From Puccinellia tenuiflora (Eukaryota > Streptophyta > Magnoliopsida > Poales > Poaceae): 64,000 nucleotides of DNA. Shown here piece after piece: positions 1 to 9,122 of the stretch. Position 1 is the stretch's first letter. Every line of letters begins with the position of its first letter. The stretch is from the NCBI GenBank assembly GCA_012064385.1, contig QRDG01001756.1, forward strand, positions 248,001-312,000, written 5' to 3'. Made by a program: the position numbers and the translations under genes. The notes under the pieces were generated by a model. The model saw only the letters and a list, made by a program, of their open reading frames with translations. It was not told the origin of the DNA and did no database searches.

Positions 1-19
1 TCCTCAAGCAAACCCTCCC

Positions 20-736
20 ATGGCAGGTCGGGTGAACCGCAATGGCGGCCCGGCCATCTTCGTTGGTTCGTCCTCCATGCGCAACGTGGACCTGCGCAAC
101 GACCTCAACAACCGTCTCCACGAGGATGCACGCACCCGCATCGAGCGTCGTCGAGAGCGTCATCGGCGGGAAGATCGGGACGACGACATCGCCGAGGGCT
201 GCCTCGCCCTTTATCCCGAGTTTCGCCAGGCCACCTGGCCCAAGAAGTTCAGGATCGACGTCCTCCGCTACGATGGCACCACCAACCCCCGGGACTTCCT
301 GCAGCTGTACTCGCTGGCTGCAGTGGTTGTCGGGGCCGACAAAGTCATGATGGCCAATTGGTTCCCATTGGCCCTGAAGGGAGACGCTCAGTCATGGCTT
401 CTCAACCTCCCCAAGTGCTCCATCCGATCCTGGCGGGCACTAAAGGAGGCGTTCCTGGGAGCTTTCCAGGGCGGCTACCAGCGCCCAAGAGTTCCCAGCG
501 ACCTGCACGACTTCAAGCAGCTTCCGGGTGAAACTCTCCGCAAGTTCATCCAACGCTTTACCCAAAAGATGAACACCATCCCCAGCATCAAGCAGGAGCT
601 GGTGATTCAGTCCTTCCACGCCAACGTTCGACATACCCGGATGCGCGAGAAGTTCAGCATTCATCGCATCGAGACTACCCGTGAGCTATGGGAGCTTGCA
701 AGCGTGCCTTGGGTCCCAGCTGGGCCGCAACGTTGA
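20..736 (+). pseudogene. gag: Tat-type gag, truncated and fused to pol
   Basis: The reading frame opens at an ATG (20-22) and runs 238 codons. Residues about 72-225 match the retrotransposon Gag (capsid) domain: a YDGTTNPRDFL segment, then a Trp-containing LPKCSIRSWRALKEAF helix and an FIQRF stretch. Gag would form the virus-like particle that packages the element RNA. The gag homology stops at about position 698 (after TRELWELA) and the remaining 12 or so codons are pol sequence read in the wrong frame. The nucleocapsid zinc knuckle, the protease and the first part of reverse transcriptase are therefore missing. I read this as an internal deletion with a short GCAAGC-type homology at the joint. 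The start and domain are clear; a working product is not expected. Confidence 0.7.
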
Positions 737-2850
737 AGCCTACATCGACGACATCATGGTCAAGACGAGGTTCCAGGAATCTCTTGTCGAGGACCTGCAT
801 GAGACATTCGACAACCTCCGCCGGGTCAACTTCAAGCTCAACCCCGACAAGTGCGTGTTCAGGGTCCCATTCGGCAAGCTGTTGGGTTTCCGGATCTCCC
901 ACCGGGGGATCGAGGCGAATCCCGTCAAGATTAAGGCCATCGAACGAATGGAAGCGCCCCGGCGAGTCAAGGACATGCAGCGCCTCAACGGGTGCATCAC
1001 GGCACTCGGGCGCTTCATCTCAAGGCTTGGAGAGCGGGCTTTGCCGTTCTTCAAGTTGCTCAAGAAATCGGGCCCCGTGGAGTGGAACCCCGAGGCTGAG
1101 GAAGCTCTCCAATCTCTCAAGAGTTACCTCGCCTCGCCACCCGTCCTCGTTGCCCCAAAGGAAAAGGAGCCCCTGCTGCTGTACATCGCGGCCACCAACC
1201 AGGTGGTCAGCGCCGTGCTGGTGGCCGAGCGCGACGCATCTCCAAAGAAGCCAAGCAACGGCAAGCGTCCCGGGGACCTGTTCCTGGGGCAGACAAGCAA
1301 GAAGGGGCGTCCAGGTGTTCAGGGGTCCGAGGATCCCAACACCCCGCCCCCTCCCGTCATCATCGAGCCATGCGATGAGGATGAAGAAATACACTCCAAG
1401 GCGACGCGGCCGGGGGCTACTTCGACAACACCCCGGAGCGCCGAGGACGTGGAGGACGCCGAACCCGTCAAAGGATTGGCGACCCGCAAGGTGCAGCACC
1501 CGGTCTACTTCGTCAGCTCAGTGCTGCGCGACACCCGGGAGCGGTATCCCATGATGCAGAAGCTACTGCTAGCGATCCTCATCGCCTCCCGCAAGATGAC
1601 GCCATACTTCGAGGGGCACCCAATCATGGTGGTGTCCAAGTACAACCTGAGGAGTCCTCTGGAGAACCCGCTGGCCACCGGACGCATCTCGGCGTGGGCC
1701 ATGGAACTCCAGGGTTTCGGGCTCAAGTTCGAGCACACGGACAACATCAAGAGCCAAGCGATAGCTGACTTCACAGCTGAGTGGACCGAGACGACGATCG
1801 ACAACCCGGAGGAGGAGATGAGCCTTCCCGGGAAGGAGGATCCCGACACCTGGACCATGCACTTCGACAGCTCCTACACCAAGGGACAAGGAGGTGCCGG
1901 GGTCGTCCTCACTTCACCAACTGGTGACCGCCTGAAATACGTCGTCCAAATGCACTACCAAGGAAACATCTCCAACAACACAATGGAGCACGAAGGTCTA
2001 CTCGCGGGACTTCGTGCCGCCATCAGCCTCGGCATCGGCAAGATCATCGTCAAGGGTGACTCTCAGCTGGTCATCAAGCAAGTCAACACAGAGTACGCCT
2101 GTCCTCAGATGGCGCCATACGTCGAAGAAGTGTGGAAACTTCAGCGGCGCTTCAGTAGCTTCAGAGCTGCTTACGTGCCGCGGGAGGAAAACACATCGGC
2201 GGACGAGCTATCACAACTGGCGCCCAAGCGAGAACCGGTACCTCCCGGGGTCTACATCGAGGTGCTCAAGCGACCTTCAGTCTCTCCCGAGAGGCTGAAG
2301 CCAAGTTCTTCAGCGACAAAGGAGGCTGGCAACCCTTCTACATCGACAACACGAGTAGCCAGCCCGGAAGCTCAAGACCCGGTAGTGCCCACGGCCGAAG
2401 AAGCTCTGCTTCCTTCTGGCCAGGAGGTACTGCTAGTGGAGTGGACCCACCCGCACTGGGCCCAGGACATCATCAAGTACATGGTGGAGCACGCCCTTCT
2501 GGAGGACGACCACGAAGCCGAGCAAGTGGCCCAACGGGCAAAGCTCTACGTCCTAATCGACGGCGAGCTCTACCGGCGGCGCGAAAACGGAGTCAAGCTA
2601 CGGTGCATATCGCAAGAACAAGGCCGAGAACTACTGAGGGACATACACGAAGGGATATGTTCAAGTCATGTGGCTTCAAGATCTTTGGCGGGGAAGGTTT
2701 TCCGCCAAGGGTTCTACTGGCTAGCGGTACTTCATGACGCGGAGCAGCTAGTCAAGACCTGCGAAGCTTGCCAGTACTACGCCAAGAACACGCACCATCC
2801 AGCTCAAGCGTTGCAGCCAATTCCAATCTCCTGGCCGTTCGCGGTCCGGG
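698..2850 (+). pseudogene. pol: Tat-type pol: 3' part of reverse transcriptase, RNase H, second RNase H, integrase zinc region
   Basis: The frame begins inside reverse transcriptase (CLGSQLGRNVEAYIDD); the catalytic YIDD is at 741-752, but everything before it is deleted. The polymerase thumb follows, then a degenerate gypsy RNase H. Its second half (VYFVSSVLRD onward) is separated from the first by about 75 residues of low-complexity sequence (about 1230-1490). A second RNase H of the archaeal type lies at 1851-2215, with its acidic residues visible (D in HFDSS, E in EHEG, D in KGDSQ, D in SADE). The HHCC zinc region of integrase is at about 2640-2810. The frame is broken at about 2848-2853, where a run of six Gs appears to carry one extra base; the integrase core continues in another frame. 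Loss of the polymerase fingers makes this non-functional. Confidence 0.75.
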
Positions 2851-2853
2851 GGG

Positions 2854-3693
2854 CTGGACATCGTCGGCAAGATACCAAAGTCTGTGGGAGGTCACGAGTA
2901 CCTATTCGTGGCAATCGACAAGTTCACAAAATGGGTGGAAGCAATGCCAGTTCCACGTCAGACAACTCAGGCCGCCATCAAGTTCATCGAAGGAATCGTC
3001 TACCGATTCGGAGTACCAAACAGAATCATCACCGACAATGGCACTCAGTTCACAAGCAAAGCCTTCCTCAACTTCTGCGAAGAAATGGGCATCAAGGTGT
3101 GTTTCACCTCGGTGTCCTACCCAAGAAGCAACGGGCAAGTAGAGCGAGCAAATGCAGAAGTCCTCAAGGGATTGAAGACCAAAGCCTTTGACAAGCTGGA
3201 GAACAAGGGAAAAAACTGGATTAATCACCTGCCAAGCGTACTGTGGTTACTTAGAACAACACCAAGCAGAGCCACTGGAGAGACACCCTTCTTCCTTGTC
3301 TACGGAGCAGAAGCTGCCCTGCCATCAGAACTCAAGTACGGATCACCCCGGGTGCTTGCATATGATGAAAACACGCAAGAAAAGCGAAGGATCGATGACA
3401 TAAACCTGCTGGAAGAGAGTAGGTGTCGGGCCTCCTTACGGTCAGCTCGGTACCAGCAAGGACTCCGCCGATACCACAGTCGTCATGATCGCTCTCGGGA
3501 GCTGCAACCCGGAGACATGGTACTCCGCAAGAGGCAAAGCATGCAAGGTCTGAATAAAATGTCATCAAAGCGGGAAGGACCCTTCCGGGTGACACATGCC
3601 CTGAAACCTGGAACGGTGTACCTTGAGGATGAGCAAGGCCGGCCGGAAGGCAACGCCTGGAACATCGAGAATATTCGGAAATTCTACCCCTGA
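2854..3693 (+). pseudogene. pol: Tat-type integrase core and C-terminal domain, shifted frame
   Basis: After the frameshift at about 2850 the frame reads through to the natural stop TGA at 3691-3693. The three integrase catalytic acids are present: Asp at 2917-2919 (VAIDKFTKW), Asp at 3034-3036 (ITDNGTQF) and Glu at 3142-3144 (NGQVERAN), giving the expected D-X35-E spacing. The C-terminal part has the GPFRV and WNIENIRKFYP segments usual in this lineage. No chromodomain is seen, as expected for Tat elements. Integrase would insert element cDNA into the chromosome. Here it cannot be made in frame with the upstream pol, so it is annotated as part of a pseudogene although its own catalytic residues are intact. 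Confidence 0.75.
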
Positions 3694-4071
3694 TTACGAA
3701 CATGAATCGCAAACGTCGGATCCGTTAAAGCACGCCCAGGGGGCTAGTGTTCTGTAATAGGGTGTGAGAATCGTCGCCAGGAGAATAAAAGATAAGTTAT
3801 TTCAATTTCCGTGAGCCTCAATCCTTCCATGGAAACGTGTTGTCCTTAGCAACCCGTAAGCAGGGGGCTGGTATGTGCCGGTGGCAGACGGGTAGAAGCG
3901 CCGCGAGTGGCCTCGGTGGGCTAGGCACCGCCGCCCGATCATGCCGTGCTGCCGCGGAGAGGGGAATCGGGCAGTGCTGTGGTGAAACGCACCTCACCAC
4001 AGAAATGTACTACCAACTGTGCTTACGGCTTGCTTCGGATAACACGCTAGCATGGTAGGAAAGAGGGTCCA
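3694..4071 (+). other. Non-coding sequence after pol of the Tat element
   Basis: No credible coding frame is present. A polypurine-like GGGGGCTAG occurs at about 3740-3748, but the following TG is not the start of a recognisable LTR, because no matching end or primer site follows. The stretch ends with GTCCA (4067-4071), the left copy of the duplication that flanks the nested LTR piece. Confidence 0.5.
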
Positions 4072-5020
4072 TGTAACGCCCCAAGATCGGTACTATGTAG
4101 ATTTTAGCGTTCCAGCCAAATCCGCATAATAACGATCCTAAAGGACGCCCACCAGGCATAACGTGCACGTCGCAACATACACGTTATGCGGGTGGAATTG
4201 TGATAACATTACAACAGTTCTCGATGGAACCCACAAAAGAACGTATATACAACAACGACTCACCGAGTCAAGAGCAAAGATACAATACAAAGATCCAATT
4301 AACAACGGAAGCGGGTAGCGTCCGGCTACGGACAAGAAACGAATTGGACTAAGAGTCCTGAAGATAAACGAAGGCACCATATCCCTGCCCAGGCCAAGCC
4401 GGAGGGATTCCCAAGCTAACGTCGTCACACTTCATACATGTTGGCTGCCATGGAATAGCAGCCCCGAAGGGGTGAGTACTAGTAGAAGTACTGGCAAGTA
4501 ATACTCACAAGATATCAAAGCTGAATTCCGGTGGAAGAGGGTTAGCGATTGAGGCGGCAAGCAGCACTAACAACTTATAGAGACACGCTACAACTTTCGT
4601 CTATCAGAGACAAGGTAAGAGAGCGCATGAGGAGCCAACTATACTACACACCAAACAAACCCACCCTAAAACGACTCCCTCGTATCCTCAACCCACGAGG
4701 AAGAAGTCCGGGCACTCACACGGTTGACAAGTTTTAATCAGATTATTATTCATGTAATCTATCTTACTAGTCAAGTTATTATCATCATAAGGTGCAAGTT
4801 GTCTATGATCTTTTTAGCCAGCGCATTTCACCAAGTCGTCCATAACCGCGGACACGGCTTTTCGAAAAGATTTCACCCTGCAGGGATGCACCAATGAACC
4901 CACACGCATCGAAACACTCACTTAGAGATCCTAAATCCGCATAATAACGATCCTAAAGGACGCCCACCAGGCATAACGTGCACGTCGCAACATACACGTT
5001 ATGCGGGTGGAATTGTGATA
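4072..5020 (-). mobile_element. Recombinant partial chromovirus LTR flanked by a 5-bp duplication
   Basis: The left end is a normal LTR edge (TGTAACGCCCC). The sequence is colinear with the solo LTR at 8545 (and with 13673 onward) up to about 4927 (CACTTAGAG). It then jumps back and repeats 88 bp already seen at 4118-4205, ending in GTGATA rather than the family's usual TTACA. GTCCA stands on both sides (4067-4071 and 5021-5025), so the piece behaves like an integrated unit of 949 bp despite its wrong end. Strand is given as minus because the conserved palindrome block lies in the same orientation as in the minus-strand chromovirus at 32958-47514. No coding content is expected in it. Confidence 0.65.
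4118..4205. repeat. 88-bp direct repeat, first copy (second copy 4933-5020)
   Basis: The two 88-bp stretches are identical by eye. The first is in its normal place in the LTR; the second forms the abnormal right end of the inserted piece. This is what a template switch during reverse transcription, or a repair event, would leave. Confidence 0.85.
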
Positions 5021-5025
5021 GTCCA

Positions 5026-5665
5026 TTCTTTTCCTACTGAAAGTTTGCTGTGTGTAGCTCCTTCCCGGGGCAGGATTGGGCGGCGGGACACCAAAGGAGT
5101 TCGACGCCTGGGAAGGACTGCATGGGATGGAGGCACGACAACAAAACAGCTAAGTTTTTGCATCAGCGTCCTGCATTTAGGCATGACATCTCGCTCGGAG
5201 TCAATATACCATCGACCTGCGCATGCTTGACGGTTAATGAGAGCCTTTGCGGGGGTAGGCGACCACCCCGGTGAACGGTCCGTTTCCCTCTGGCCTAGTA
5301 CCCGTGGACAGTGGCGAAGGACTCCTGAGGGTATAGTCTGACTTAGGGGGTACATCTATCATGCGGAGGTAGAGTGCCTTGGCACCTAAGCGGCCTCCTC
5401 AGAAAACCAGACGGCGCGTTAGTGCAAAGGAAGATTTGGGAAATGACCCCGGGAGTTGAGTCTAGGGTTGCATACATCCGAATTTACATTCTGAATTACA
5501 TTCTTGAATTTACATTCGGTTGTGCAACTACTAGACCCTATGCTACTAAGGCCAGCTTTGAGTTAGCGCTCCTTGCTGCGCACCCTCGCCCTGTTCACGC
5601 CCGACGGGGGACCTCTCAATGCCCGGGGACGCCCAGGAGGAGAGGGAGAACCCAGAAGGATTTTT
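5026..5665 (+). other. Non-coding 3' region of the Tat element
   Basis: No recognisable protein or RNA is seen. GC content rises toward 5560, where the antisense-coding block begins. Short AT-rich direct repeats (TTTACATTC-like) occur at about 5481-5518. Confidence 0.4.
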
Positions 5666-6143
5666 TCAGGCATCTCCTGGCTGTCTGATGCGTCTGGAAG
5701 CCAGGCAGCGGAACAGGGAGACCACTTCGGCCGCCACCTCGCTCATGGCATTGTCGTCCGCCTGCGACAGGGGACAAGTTCGGTCAGAATCTCGACCAGG
5801 CCCAAGAGGAGCGAGGGGCCAGGAGAAGCACGACACTGACCTGTTCAATGGCGTCGAACTCCTCCCAGAGCTGGGATGCCTCCGGGATCCCCGCGGTCCT
5901 CTCCTTCAAGGCCGCCAGAAGCTGAGCCTTGCGGAGCGCCCGCACCCGAGCCTCCTCCTGGGTCGCGGGACCAGAAATCGTCGCCAAGTGAGAAACGCCC
6001 ATGACGAGGGCCAGGCGCGACGTCCCCTCATCCTCTTCTCCAGCGGCACGGGCCCCAGCTCCCCTGGGAGCCTCCGCCGCGCCCCGGTGCACGGACGCCG
6101 CCGTCGACGTCCCTGAGAAGGACATCTCTACCTCCCCCGACAT
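5666..6143 (-). CDS. Antisense spliced open frame in the Tat element, function unknown
   Basis: On the minus strand an ATG at 6143-6141 opens a frame that can be extended by a clean GT-AG intron (5840-5762, 79 bp) between two complete codons. Exon 1 is 6143-5841 (101 codons) and exon 2 is 5761-5666 (31 codons plus TGA), giving about 132 residues. Without splicing the frame ends soon after position 5840. The N-terminal third is Ala/Gly/Ser-rich. The rest is predicted helical and rich in Glu, Ala, Leu and Arg (EEARVRALRKAQLLAALKER). I do not recognise a family. It lies antisense to the retrotransposon, downstream of its own TATA-like box (6231-6240), and shares its orientation with the B3-domain frame at 6550-7350. 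An upstream out-of-frame ATG lies at about 6211, which argues for caution. Expression is inferred, not shown. Confidence 0.45.
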
Positions 6144-6230
6144 GGCCTCGTGGCTTGAGAAGGGGCAGGGAGGGCGAGAAGCAAGAAGTAGCAAGACTAA
6201 GGGTGGCCATGGAACTGGTGGCTAGAGAGC

Positions 6231-6240
6231 CTTTTAAAGG
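6231..6240 (-). promoter_or_regulatory. TATA-like box for the antisense unit
   Basis: On the minus strand CCTTTAAAAGG lies about 90 bases upstream of the ATG at 6143. It sits in an otherwise GC-rich stretch, as a plant core promoter would. Support is from sequence only. Confidence 0.35.
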
Positions 6241-6549
6241 CCCTTTGTTCCCCACTGGCCCCCCCTGACGGTTCAGCTGACGCTGCATTCAAGAGCGAGT
6301 TTTGCGGAAAGCCGTTCCCGATTGCATCTATTCAGCTCGAAGGCCAAGCGACAACAAGAGTACAAGCTTTTCGTCATCCAAAGGTCTACAATGGGGCCTA
6401 CTTTTTACAAGAAAGGTTGGCTCCTATGCAAGCAAGGAGCATCCCCGCACCACGGAAGGCGCTACTTCCAGAAGTACGAAGACGAGGCCGCCAAGAAGGA
6501 GGTCAAGGACATCTTCGGGGGGCGCTGCCGCGGTGCCGCCCCCGCACCT

Positions 6550-7350
6550 TCAGGGACGCGGGCTCCTCTCAGCCTTGATGCTGAGGGAGTCCTCTTCATC
6601 TTCATCATCGTCCTCCTCGTCGTAGCTGCTGCTGCGACAGCTGCTATCGCTCTCCGCATAGCAATCCTCGCGTCCTCCGTCACCACGGAAGATTTTCACG
6701 GAGAGCGTCTTATCCCCGTCGTACTCGAACGACAGGTACTGCCCCCGGGTAAGGCGACGAGAGCGCGCGAACGCTTTCCATCCCTTCCCCATTAGCATGG
6801 AGCCGGCGACGGTGTTCCCCACTTCCACCAAGAAGGGGCCGTTGGGACAACCCTCGACCTGCAACCAGAAGCCGGTGGGCCGGCAGTCGTCCGTGTCCAC
6901 CGCCGCAACGAAGGAGTCTGGCAGATGAAGCCGGCCATGCAGTCTTCTATCCAGATCCACGATGAACTCGAACGGAGGGAAGCCGGTGTGGGTCTTCCTC
7001 CTCGAGGAAGGGCCCGGCGAATCTCCCACTCCGCGACCTCCGCGACCTCCGCTTCCACGACCGCGGCCGCGACCGCGGCCGCGACCGCGCCTCGCTCGGC
7101 CTCGGGGAGCAACTCTTCCGCGGCTACCGGACGCCCCCTCTGCTCCCGCTGAGGACGAGCGCAAGCGACCAGCTCCTCTCTTAGCCCCCGCCGTTGACGC
7201 TCTCACCGCTGAGGAAAGGTGGGGTTGAAGAAGGAAAGAAGACGAATGAAGATCCTGAGGGGTATCCCTGCCTTTAAGAAGGCTCGGGTGCGCCCTCAGC
7301 GGCCGTCTCCTCGCTTTCTCCGTTACCGAGAATCGAGGAGGTTGGTGCAA
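6550..7350 (-). CDS. Antisense open frame with a B3 DNA-binding domain inside the Tat element
   Basis: This 266-codon frame has no in-frame ATG before the domain; a GTG at 7206-7204 sits where a start could have been. It begins Ser/Ala-rich, then has an Arg-Gly repeat tract (residues about 78-107). Residues about 127-222 (nucleotides 6972-6685) match the plant B3 fold: RLHLPDSF, then a GFWLQV strand, FLVEV, LMGKGWKAFARSRRL, and YLSFEYDGDKTLSVKIF. This order is typical of REM-like B3 proteins. An acidic tail (EEDDDEDEED) follows before the stop at 6550-6552. B3 domains bind DNA in plant nuclear transcription factors. The frame is antisense to the retrotransposon, between pol and the 3' LTR, where Tat elements are known to hold extra antisense frames. 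Domain recognition is firm; whether it is translated, and from which codon, is uncertain. Confidence 0.6.
   Translation of the reverse strand: MHQPPRFSVTEKARRRPLRAHPSLLKGRDTPQDLHSSSFLLQPHLSSAVRASTAGAKRGAGRLRSSSAGAEGASGSRGRVAPRGRARRGRGRGRGRGRGSGGRGGRGVGDSPGPSSRRKTHTGFPPFEFIVDLDRRLHGRLHLPDSFVAAVDTDDCRPTGFWLQVEGCPNGPFLVEVGNTVAGSMLMGKGWKAFARSRRLTRGQYLSFEYDGDKTLSVKIFRGDGGREDCYAESDSSCRSSSYDEEDDDEDEEDSLSIKAERSPRP
7270..7281 (-). promoter_or_regulatory. Possible TATA-like box upstream of the B3 frame
   Basis: The minus strand reads CTTCTTAAAGGC here, about 65 bases upstream of the GTG at 7206. It resembles the TATA-like box of the neighbouring antisense unit at 6231. A pyrimidine-rich stretch ending in CTCAG just before the GTG could instead be a 3' splice site, which would place the true start further upstream. 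Confidence 0.25.
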
Positions 7351-7513
7351 TTACTCCATCGGGTGGGTAACTTCAAGACCGGTGGGATGCGCACCTCCGT
7401 GGTGTGCGGCTCAGGCGGATGTGACAAGACAATCAAGACCTGACGCCGGGGACCCACTTTGACTCTTTTTGGTCATAGCCCCAGTGGCAGAAGGGCGTGG
7501 CCGCCGGGACTAT

Positions 7514-7526
7514 GCCCGGGGGCTAC
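7514..7526 (+). other. Polypurine tract of the Tat element
   Basis: GCCCGGGGGCTAC lies directly before the LTR start TGTCGCAATAG. This is the usual plus-strand primer form of grass Tat elements. Confidence 0.7.
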
Positions 7527-8486
7527 TGTCGCAATAGTGGAACATGGGGTTCCCCTGATGCGGTCAAAGTGGGTCCATCGCACATGGGCCCACCAAGGAG
7601 GCACTCAAGGCCAAGGCTCAAGACTGGCAGATGGCCCCCCCATCTGCCCCACGGCGTCCCAACGCGTGCGACATCGACAACCAAGGCCAAGGACTCGGGG
7701 ACCCTCCGGGGCCCCCCTCGACCCGGAAGCAGGCACGGAGGTCCCGGGGACCCGACGCCCGGCAGGAGGCCGGGCTCGTTCCCGGGAACCAACCTCCAGT
7801 GCGCGAAGAGGATAAGCTTGCCAGCTCTGGCTGGAAGCTCCTAGAAGACTTGGGTGCCAAGAAGATGGAGGCGCCAAGAGGGGGCAGAGGTGGAAAAGCT
7901 GTCAGCCTCTGTCCGCCCTCTCAGGAAAAGGTGGCCGATCCCACCTGCCCCCTCTGAGAAGAATACTTGGACGAGAGGAGGCCACGTCGCCTCCTAAAGA
8001 GAACCCGGAGTGGTTTTCCCGCCAAAACCCCTCCGGCCCCAAGGGTGCACCTGTGGTATCCCCTTAGCCTATAAAAGGAGGACCGAGGCACCCAAAGGAG
8101 GACAGGTCCTAAAGGGAAGGAGGCTAGGCTAGGTAGCGCACAAGTCCCAGAGTAGCTTAGGCGAGAGGTGATCTCCTCAGGGTCAGGATCTGCTTGTCTT
8201 CCACCTCTAGCCAACACCTCCCGGGTTCTCCCCCGCGACCACCCTTGTAAAGCTACACCATGGTACACCTCTCAATCCAGACATGCAGGAGTAGGGTTGT
8301 TAGCCTCCGGGCGGCCCGAACCTGGGTAAACTCCTTGTGTCTCTGTGATGCTTGCTAGTACGTAGATCTCGAACGTCGAAGGGAAGCCCCCGGGTGGAAG
8401 AAGTTCTTCGGCCTCCTCTGCGCCCCTTACCGAATCTAAAAAGGGGGTATCCTTTACTCCCTGTGTCCGTGATCCAAGGCACGACA
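7527..8486 (+). repeat. 3' LTR of the Tat element (960 bp)
   Basis: The LTR starts TGTCGC and ends CACGACA, with short inverted ends. It has a TATA box (CTATAAAAGG, 8069-8078) and the GAACCTGGGTAAA motif (8318-8330) shared with the other Tat LTRs in the window. It abuts Athila-type LTR sequence at 8487, so the element inserted there. The 5' partner lies outside the window. Confidence 0.7.
8069..8078 (+). promoter_or_regulatory. TATA box of the Tat 3' LTR
   Basis: CTATAAAAGG is in the right part of the LTR to mark the U3/R promoter. In the 3' LTR it would drive read-out into flanking DNA. Confidence 0.45.
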
Positions 8487-8544
8487 CACGGACCTGCACA
8501 CAATCACAAACAAACTACTTTGCCCCAACGAAATAGAGAGGTTG
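8487..8544 (-). repeat. Athila-type LTR, left stub
   Basis: The stub (ACCTGCACACAATC ... CTACTTTGCCCCAACG) is homologous to the Athila-type LTR at about 31868-31915. Joined across the solo LTR, it continues at 16555 (TCAATCTCTCCGG) exactly as 31918 does. It ends at the Tat 3' LTR at 8486, so the inner edge of this LTR and its element body are missing. Confidence 0.7.
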
Positions 8545-9122
8545 TGTAACGCGTCAAGATCGGTACTATGTAGACTTGAGCGTTCCCGCCAAATCCGCAT
8601 AATAACGATCCTAGGAGGCCCACCAAGCATAACGTGCACGTCGCAACACACACGTTATGCGGGTGGAATTGTGATAACATTACAACAGTTCTCGATGGAA
8701 CCCACAAAAGAACATATATACAACAACGACTCACCGAGTCAAGAGCAAAAGATAAAATACAAAGATCCAATGACAACGGAAGCGAATAGGGTCCGGCTAC
8801 GGACAAGATACAAATTGGACTAAGAGTCTTGGAGATAAACGAAGGCACCATATCCCTGCCCAGGCCAAGCCGGAGGGATTTCCAAGCTAACGTCGTCAGA
8901 CTTCAAACCTGTCGGCTGCATTGGAATAACAGCCCCGAAGGGGTCAGTACTATAAACAGTACTGGCAAGTAATACACACAAGATATCAAAGCTGGAATTC
9001 CGGGGAAAGAGGGTTAGCGATTAAAGCAGCGGCAAGCAGCACTAACAACTTATAGAGACTCGCTACAACTTTCGTCTAAAAGAGACAAGGTAAGAGAGCA
9101 CATAAGGAACCAACTATACTAC

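Larger units (their letters stand above)
1..8486 (+). mobile_element. Tat-lineage Ty3/gypsy LTR retrotransposon, 5' end outside the window
   Basis: In order, the sequence shows a gag start (20), a truncated pol ending at 3693, a long non-coding and antisense-coding 3' region, a polypurine tract ending at 7526 and a 3' LTR at 7527-8486. The pol carries a second, archaeal-type RNase H after the usual one, which is the mark of the Tat lineage of plant Ty3/gypsy elements. Antisense open frames between pol and the 3' LTR are also known from this lineage. A 949-bp foreign LTR piece interrupts it at 4072-5020. The 5' LTR is not in the window, so its insertion age and duplication cannot be read. Treating 3694-7526 as one element is inference from the order of parts and from the uninterrupted GTCCA duplication around the nested piece. 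Confidence 0.75.

Noticed and set aside
3740..3850. Possible LTR start after GGGGGCTAG
   Set aside because: No matching LTR end, TATA box or second copy is found; the true polypurine tract and LTR of this element are at 7514-8486.
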